NCBI GenBank assembly: GCA_963774625.1
Contig: CAVZFQ010000015.1
Span: 186,001 to 250,000 of the forward strand
DNA length: 64,000 bases
Origin: VAXT01 sp963774625
Lineage (GTDB): Bacteria; Actinomycetota; Thermoleophilia; Gaiellales; Gaiellaceae
Direction: 5' to 3'
The notes below the pieces were generated by a model that was not told where the DNA came from, did not search any database, and saw nothing but the letters and a program-made list of their open reading frames with translations. Positions 60,465-64,000 of this stretch are shown one piece after another. The position numbers were made by a program, and so were the translations under genes. How positions within the stretch are numbered: position 1 is the stretch's first letter; each line of letters opens with the position of its first letter.

Positions 60465-61207
60465 CTCACCTCCAGCACTTCTTCGTTGACGATTTGGCCG
60501 TCCACCATGCGGACGATGCGATCGGTCTTGCGGCCGACGCCGATGTCGTGCGTGACGATCAGGAACGTCAGGCCGTGTTCTTGATTGAGCCGGCGCATCA
60601 GCGCGACGATCTCGTCTGCGTTCTCGCTGTCGAGATCGCCCGTCGGCTCGTCGGCCCAGACGATGGCCGGATTGTTGACGAGCGCGCGTGCGATCGTGAC
60701 CCGCTGGCGCTGTCCGCCGGAAAGCTCATCCGGCACGTGCTCCGCCCAGTCGGCGAGCCCGACGAGATCGAGCGCCTCCAGTGCTTTGCGCCGCGCCTCT
60801 TTCGGGGAGACGCGCGCGACGAGGAGGGGCAGCTCGACGTTCTCGACCGAGCTCAGAACCGGCATCAGGTTGTAGAACTGGAAGACGAAGCCCATGCGGC
60901 GCGCGCGATAGTCGGTCCGCTCGCGGTCTGACATGTCGCTGAGCGCAACTCCCTCGATCAGCACCTCGCCGCAGTCGATCGCATCAAGACCGGACAGGCA
61001 GTTGAGAAGTGTTGTCTTCCCGGACCCGCTCGGGCCCATGATCGCGACCATCTCACCACGCGCAACCGAGAAAGTTACGTCGCGAAGGGCGTGAACCTCG
61101 ACCTTGCCGGTGTCGTACGTCTTGTCGACTTGGCGCGCCTCGACGATGGCCTCCACCGGCTCCTGGGCCGGCGCCTTCACGGGGCTGCGTTCGAGTTGAA
61201 CAGTCAT
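60461..61207 (-). CDS. MacB/LolD-type ABC exporter ATPase
   Basis: 248 residues from ATG 61207, with AAAGG six bases upstream; an ATG at 61264 lacks a ribosome site. Walker A IMGPSGSGKTTLLNCLSGLD, Q-loop GFVFQFYNLMPVLSSVENVE, signature ELSGGQRQRVTIARALVNNP and Walker B IVWADEPTGDLDSENADEIV are all present. It powers the 1000-residue permease of the same operon. Confidence 0.94.
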   Translation of the reverse strand: MTVQLERSPVKAPAQEPVEAIVEARQVDKTYDTGKVEVHALRDVTFSVARGEMVAIMGPSGSGKTTLLNCLSGLDAIDCGEVLIEGVALSDMSDRERTDYRARRMGFVFQFYNLMPVLSSVENVELPLLVARVSPKEARRKALEALDLVGLADWAEHVPDELSGGQRQRVTIARALVNNPAIVWADEPTGDLDSENADEIVALMRRLNQEHGLTFLIVTHDIGVGRKTDRIVRMVDGQIVNEEVLEVR

Positions 61208-61309
61208 CACAGACCTTTCGTTTGATGCCAGGTCCACGTTGGACTGCGCCGGCGGCGGCGCCATCCGGGGGGCTCCGCCGTGTTGTTTCGGCGAACTACT
61301 GAGCCGGCG

Positions 61310-61624
61310 CTACTGGCGGTGGCGCGCGAAGATGACGAGGACGCTCAGGCCCTCGTAGCCGGTAAACCGATGGTCCGCCCCTGCAGGGACGAAGGCGGCC
61401 TTGCCCTCCTCGACGGTCATCGAATCCCCTTCGATCGTGAGCACGCCGCGACCTTCCAGCACGACGTAGAGCTCGTCGTCCTCGTGCGCCTCCTGGTGGT
61501 CGGGCTCGGGAGCGACAAGCACGTAGACCCCGACCTCCAGCCCCGGCGAGGTGTGCACGATCTCGTAGCCCCCATTGGCCGCGACCAGGCGCCGGCGAGT
61601 CCACTCGACGTCCATCGCATCCAT
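61310..61624 (-). CDS. Small cupin protein
   Basis: 104 residues (MDAMDVEWTRRRLVAANGGY). The cupin motif PDHQEAHEDDELYVVLEGRG offers two His and Glu ligands, and motif 2 lies at EGKAAFVPAGADHRFTGYEG with the second His. A TAGGCT box ends 7 nt before the ATG, so it is probably leaderless. Divergent from the acetate kinase gene 31 bp away. Substrate unknown. Confidence 0.8.
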   Translation of the reverse strand: MDAMDVEWTRRRLVAANGGYEIVHTSPGLEVGVYVLVAPEPDHQEAHEDDELYVVLEGRGVLTIEGDSMTVEEGKAAFVPAGADHRFTGYEGLSVLVIFARHRQ

Positions 61625-61631
61625 GTGGCCG

Positions 61632-61637
61632 AGCCTA
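61632..61637 (-). promoter_or_regulatory. -10 box TAGGCT of the cupin gene
   Basis: TAGGCT on the minus strand, part of the palindrome GCCTAGGC, 7 nt before the cupin ATG. The same palindrome lies 18 bp before the acetate kinase GTG. Confidence 0.5.
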
Positions 61638-61655
61638 GGCGATGATTGGAGGGAC

Positions 61656-62567
61656 GTGCAGCAGCAATCGGTCGTCCTCACCGTGAACGCCGGTTCGACG
61701 AGCCTGAAGCGCCACCTCGTGAGCGGAAACGAGGCCCGAGTGGTCGCGTCGTTCGAGCGCGCGGACGCGGTCGGCCATCGCGTCGTCCACGGCGGTCCGA
61801 CGTTCCGCGAGCCGGTTGTCGTCGACGACGCCGTGATCGAGGCGATCGAGGAGCTCATCCCGCTCGCTCCACTACACAACCAGCCGGCCTTGCGGGCGAT
61901 ACGGGAGGCGCAAGAGGCCCTGCCTGACCTCGTGCACGTCGCCGTCTTCGATACGGCCTTCCATGCGTCGATCCCGGAGGCCGCGGCGACCTACGCAGTC
62001 CCGCGACGCTGGCGTGAGGACTGGGGCGTACGCAGGTACGGCTTCCACGGGCTCGCCGTGCAATGGGTGGCCTCGCAGGTGGCGGCCGAGCGCTTGGTCG
62101 TGTGCCATCTCGGCGGAGGCTGTTCCGTGACGGCGATCCGCAGTGGGTACTCGATCGACACCACCATGGGCTTCACCCCGCTCGAAGGGGTGCCAATGGC
62201 GACGCGCTCGGGCTCCGTGGACCCGGGCGCCCTCCTCTATCTCCTGCGAGAGCGACGCCTCTCCGTCGTTGAGCTCGACCGCGCTCTCGAGCACGAGTCC
62301 GGCCTCATCGCGCTCGGCGGACTCGACGATCCGCTCGGGCTCGACGTCTTCACGTACCGCGTTGCCGTCGCCGCCGGGCAGATGGCGACTGCTTTGGGCG
62401 GGCTGGATTTGCTGGCCTTCTCGGGGGGCGTCGGCGAAAATCGAGCTGACGTCAGAGACGCAGTCGTGGAGCGCCTGCGCTTCCTGGGCGATTTTTCCGT
62501 CGAAGTAGTGCCTGCGCGCGAGGAGCTCGTGCTCTCCGCGGCTGTGCGGGATCTACTCGGGCTCTAG
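61656..62567 (+). CDS. Short acetate kinase-like protein
   Basis: 303 residues from GTG with GGAGG four bases upstream; usual AckA is about 400. VVLTVNAGSTSLKRHLVSGN opens the ASKHA fold. HRVVHGGPTF (substrate Arg), VAVFDTAFHASIPEAAATYA, RRYGFHGLAVQ, MATRSGSVDPG, FSGGVGENRADVRDAV and AREELVLS (metal Glu) are retained. Two segments are missing: about 45 residues near the N-terminus and the SDLR region. The phosphate-loop Asn (HLGNG) is Gly here (HLGGG). Paired with phosphoketolase, it would make ATP and acetate from acetyl phosphate, but altered activity is possible. Confidence 0.85.
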   Translation: MQQQSVVLTVNAGSTSLKRHLVSGNEARVVASFERADAVGHRVVHGGPTFREPVVVDDAVIEAIEELIPLAPLHNQPALRAIREAQEALPDLVHVAVFDTAFHASIPEAAATYAVPRRWREDWGVRRYGFHGLAVQWVASQVAAERLVVCHLGGGCSVTAIRSGYSIDTTMGFTPLEGVPMATRSGSVDPGALLYLLRERRLSVVELDRALEHESGLIALGGLDDPLGLDVFTYRVAVAAGQMATALGGLDLLAFSGGVGENRADVRDAVVERLRFLGDFSVEVVPAREELVLSAAVRDLLGL

Positions 62568-62584
62568 GCGCGGCTTTTCCGCGC
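62568..62584 (+). promoter_or_regulatory. Stress-block box 4 (GCGCGG-CTTTT-CCGCGC)
   Basis: Perfect arms (7 bp counting the flanking GG/CC) around CTTTT, at the end of the acetate kinase gene and 36 bp before a small ORF. It could be read as a hairpin terminator, but it lacks a T run and its core equals the other boxes. A degenerate second copy (CTGCGGAAAGACGCC) follows at 62589. Confidence 0.45.
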
Positions 62585-62620
62585 CGATCTGCGGAAAGAC
62601 GCCGATGCCCTCAGGCCTTG

Positions 62621-62947
62621 ATGCTCGAGCTCACACGACAAGTGACCTGGTACGCAACCGGCCTGACCGCGGTCGCGTTCCTGCTGGTCGTCTCCTTGGC
62701 CGCAGCCTGCGTGGCCTCGCTCGTCGAGCAGACCACACCTAGGACTAGCCTGCCCGAGGAGGGCGGTCGCTACTGGCCGGTCTACGGCTGGAAGAGGTCG
62801 CCACCCTCGCTGTCGCCGGGTCCCGGCGTCGACGCGAAGGTCGTTCCGTCCAGCCCTTTTGGCTGCACCCAGGCGTACGCGTCCTCGGCAATCCGAGGCG
62901 GGCCTGCGAGTAGGTCTTTCCAGGTGCTCGCAACCGTCCAGAGGTGA
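62621..62947 (+). CDS. Possible small membrane protein
   Basis: From ATG: MLELTRQVTWYATGLTAVAF, then LLVVSLAAACVASLVEQTTP. One clear hydrophobic helix (about 12-36) is followed by a polar tail. The last 166 bases overlap the gene on the other strand, and that part of the tail (Pro/Ser-rich) reads like antisense sequence. Only the N-terminal half is convincing. A stress-block box lies 36 bp upstream, the sole support besides the helix. Confidence 0.3.
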   Translation: MLELTRQVTWYATGLTAVAFLLVVSLAAACVASLVEQTTPRTSLPEEGGRYWPVYGWKRSPPSLSPGPGVDAKVVPSSPFGCTQAYASSAIRGGPASRSFQVLATVQR

Positions 62948-63459
62948 GCCTCACCCGCGAGGCGCTCGATCGCCGCCCGAGATTCTCCCGCGAAGAGGAA
63001 CACGACTTCCGAGTCGGTGACAAACACGTAGTGGCTCTCGAGGCCACTCTTTTCGAGGTCGAAGGGTGGCCCCGCGCGGATCAGCGACTGCGCGCGGTCG
63101 CGCGCGCCATCCCGCAGCGGAACGACGACGGCTAACCGGCTCATTTTCGGCCTCTGTTCAAGCAGCACCTTTGCGAGGTGCTCTGCGAGCTCGGACACGA
63201 TCCCGGTCTGCGCAATGGAAGCGATGCGGATCGGTGCGTTGCCGCCACGTTCCAGCAAGAGTGTGGGCCGGCCGGCCAGCCGATCTCCGGGAGCACGCGC
63301 AACTTGGATCGTCGAGATCTCGTCGTAGCCGACCTCCGTGCGGACAGGACCGTTCCCGGACGAGCCCTCGAAGATCATGCCCTGCCGCCCCAGCTCGAGC
63401 TTCCCCGACTGGGACCCGCAGGAGGGCTCTTGCCAGGTCACGGCATAGCTCGTCCTCAT
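62782..63459 (-). CDS. Two-domain hypothetical protein
   Basis: 225 residues. Residues 1-100 are a beta-rich domain (LELGRQGMIFEGSSGNGPVR, YDEISTIQVARAPGDRLAGR) that looks PH-like. Residues about 105-205 (LAVVVPLRDGARDRAQSLIR, AGPPFDLEKSGLESHYVFVT, SEVVFLFAGESRAAIERLAG, WKDLLAGPPRIAEDAYAWVQ) are a paralogue of the whole protein at 56773-57090. The tail (GPGDSEGGDLFQP) is disordered. A stress-block box lies 55 bp upstream. Function unknown. Confidence 0.65.
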   Translation of the reverse strand: MRTSYAVTWQEPSCGSQSGKLELGRQGMIFEGSSGNGPVRTEVGYDEISTIQVARAPGDRLAGRPTLLLERGGNAPIRIASIAQTGIVSELAEHLAKVLLEQRPKMSRLAVVVPLRDGARDRAQSLIRAGPPFDLEKSGLESHYVFVTDSEVVFLFAGESRAAIERLAGEAHLWTVASTWKDLLAGPPRIAEDAYAWVQPKGLDGTTFASTPGPGDSEGGDLFQP

Positions 63460-63514
63460 GGTCGCAGCTTGTCGAAACGCCGCCGGTGCAGCATCGGGGT
63501 CGGGCCGGAGCCAC

Positions 63515-63531
63515 GTTGCGGGAAATCCGCA
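63515..63531 (-). promoter_or_regulatory. Stress-block box 5 (TTGCGG-GAAAT-CCGCAA)
   Basis: Perfect 6-bp arms and a 5-bp AT-rich spacer, 55 bp before the ATG at 63459. The best match to the consensus. Confidence 0.6.
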
Positions 63532-63541
63532 AACGTAAGCG

Positions 63542-63838
63542 TCAGGCCAGCGCAGGAATCAGGAGCTGCTCGTTTGGCGCGGCTGGAGCCAACGAAACGT
63601 AGACGCGCTCCGCAGTCGGATCGACCGCTTCGACCGAGTCGAACGGAAAGGCAACCAGGCGATTGAAGACATTCCCGACCCGGACGAGGAGCGAATGCAC
63701 TCCTTCATCGCTCTCGAGGACGGCCTCAACGTAACCGATCGAAGTCGCGCCCTCGATCACTGCGTACCCCTCGCAGTTCCGAAGCGAGTACTCGGTCGTC
63801 CAACAGCTCGGCGTGGAATGTTCACGATGGCGGGACAT
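63542..63838 (-). CDS. PRC-barrel-like small protein
   Basis: 98 residues from ATG 63838, with AAAGGAGG five bases upstream, a near-perfect ribosome site that rules out the longer start at 63862. EGYAVIEGATSIGYVEAVLE, LLVRVGNVFNRLVAFPFDSV and DPTAERVYVSLAPA follow the PRC-barrel beta pattern found in RimM and photosynthetic reaction centre H subunits. Small stand-alone PRC proteins are common in stress loci. A stress-block box lies 73 bp upstream. Confidence 0.7.
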   Translation of the reverse strand: MSRHREHSTPSCWTTEYSLRNCEGYAVIEGATSIGYVEAVLESDEGVHSLLVRVGNVFNRLVAFPFDSVEAVDPTAERVYVSLAPAAPNEQLLIPALA

Positions 63839-63911
63839 CTCAGCCTCCTTTTGTTTCTTCAAGGATCTCGGCGCGCCGAGGGGCCGCCATCGTGGAAATG
63901 ACCGAATCTGG

Positions 63912-63928
63912 GTTCGGCTTTTCCGCTG
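63912..63928 (-). promoter_or_regulatory. Stress-block box 6 (GTTCGG-CTTTT-CCGCTG)
   Basis: Core CGG-CTTTT-CCG is identical to box 4 and the reverse of box 2; outer arm bases are imperfect. It lies 73 bp before the PRC-barrel gene and 6 bp after the end of the response regulator gene. Confidence 0.45.
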
Positions 63929-63934
63929 TCGAGC

Positions 63935-64000
63935 TCAGGCTTCGGGCTCTTCGAGCAGACCCTGCTCGAGGGCATAGTGGACGAGCTCGGCGCGGGTCTC
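63935..64000 (-). CDS. NarL/LuxR-type response regulator, last 21 residues
   Basis: The minus strand reads ETRAELVHYALEQGLLEEPE then Ala and a stop. This is the end of the LuxR-type helix-turn-helix, where the pattern V(K)TRAELVRYALEQGLL is usual for NarL/DosR-like regulators. The rest of the gene lies beyond the window edge. Its place next to USP, PRC and phosphoketolase genes makes it the prime candidate to read the shared inverted-repeat boxes. Confidence 0.65.
   Translation of the reverse strand, partial: ETRAELVHYALEQGLLEEPEA

Noticed and set aside
62567..62585. Reading the hairpin after acetate kinase purely as a terminator.
   Set aside because: No T run follows and its core matches the other boxes exactly, so I list it as a box, though a dual role is possible.
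62948..63602. Plus-strand frames opposite the two-domain protein.
   Set aside because: Shadow frames without start sites or domain patterns; the minus strand has a paralogue in the window.
1..64000. Mobile elements, CRISPR arrays, tRNA or rRNA genes.
   Set aside because: No transposase, integrase, repeat-spacer array or cloverleaf-like sequence was recognised by eye; a tRNA scan would be needed to be sure.

Overview
The window is chromosomal DNA from a GC-rich actinobacterium. The best guess is the Thermoleophilia (Gaiellales/Solirubrobacterales type). Supporting signs are the fused CofG-CofH FO synthase FbiC, an F420/FMN split-barrel oxidoreductase, DHA2 and YczE transporters, many GTG/TTG starts, and a large number of genes whose only promoter element is a TANNNT box 6-9 nt before the start codon, which implies leaderless mRNAs. 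No rRNA, tRNA, CRISPR array, prophage or insertion sequence was seen, and no stretch over 300 bases lacks a gene. The taxonomic call is inference.

Layout. 1-8 kb: end of an ECF sigma gene overlapping its DUF4349 membrane partner; leuS behind a leader peptide and terminator that look like a leucine attenuator; cupin; fbiC with a methyltransferase-like membrane protein; small genes. 8-15 kb: secreted sulfatase, YyaL-type protein, two DHA2 exporters and a divergent HxlR regulator with an inverted-repeat operator over the exporter promoter. 15-21 kb: acetyltransferase, HMG-CoA lyase, split-barrel oxidoreductase, BNR-repeat protein plus MoaD-like protein, BMP lipoprotein, NrtR-like regulator, and a Kelch/poly-proline/PASTA secreted protein. 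21-25 kb: metal locus with DtxR regulator, two-domain multicopper oxidase and ZIP transporter. 25-31 kb: diguanylate cyclase, secreted glycosidase-like protein, STAS protein and a two-component system. 31-37 kb: two overlapping paralogous small Cys proteins, then a tightly overlapped run (histidine kinase, thioesterase, proA, proB, dioxygenase-like, phosphoesterase). 37-45 kb: hydrolase, acetyltransferase, YczE-ABC fusion with its permease, NhaP antiporter, greA, and typA (frameshifted).

45-64 kb looks like an energy-stress or low-oxygen block: three universal stress proteins, a zinc alcohol dehydrogenase, phosphoketolase, a short acetate kinase, a GNAT plus ADP-forming acyl-CoA ligase fusion, ZIP transporter, FAD oxidoreductase, a MacB-like ABC exporter operon, cupin and PRC-barrel protein. 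The C-terminus of a NarL/LuxR-type response regulator lies at the right edge. Six copies of an inverted repeat (NTGCGG-N5-CCGCAN, AT-rich spacer) lie 26-77 bp before genes of this block, which suggests a DosR-like regulon with its own box. Phosphoketolase and acetate kinase together would turn sugar phosphates into acetyl phosphate, acetate and ATP.

Three genes (typA, one USP, the alcohol dehydrogenase) are broken only by small indels while their protein sequence stays intact in other frames. Sequencing or assembly error is the simplest explanation, at least for the cluster at 49.5-50.4 kb.
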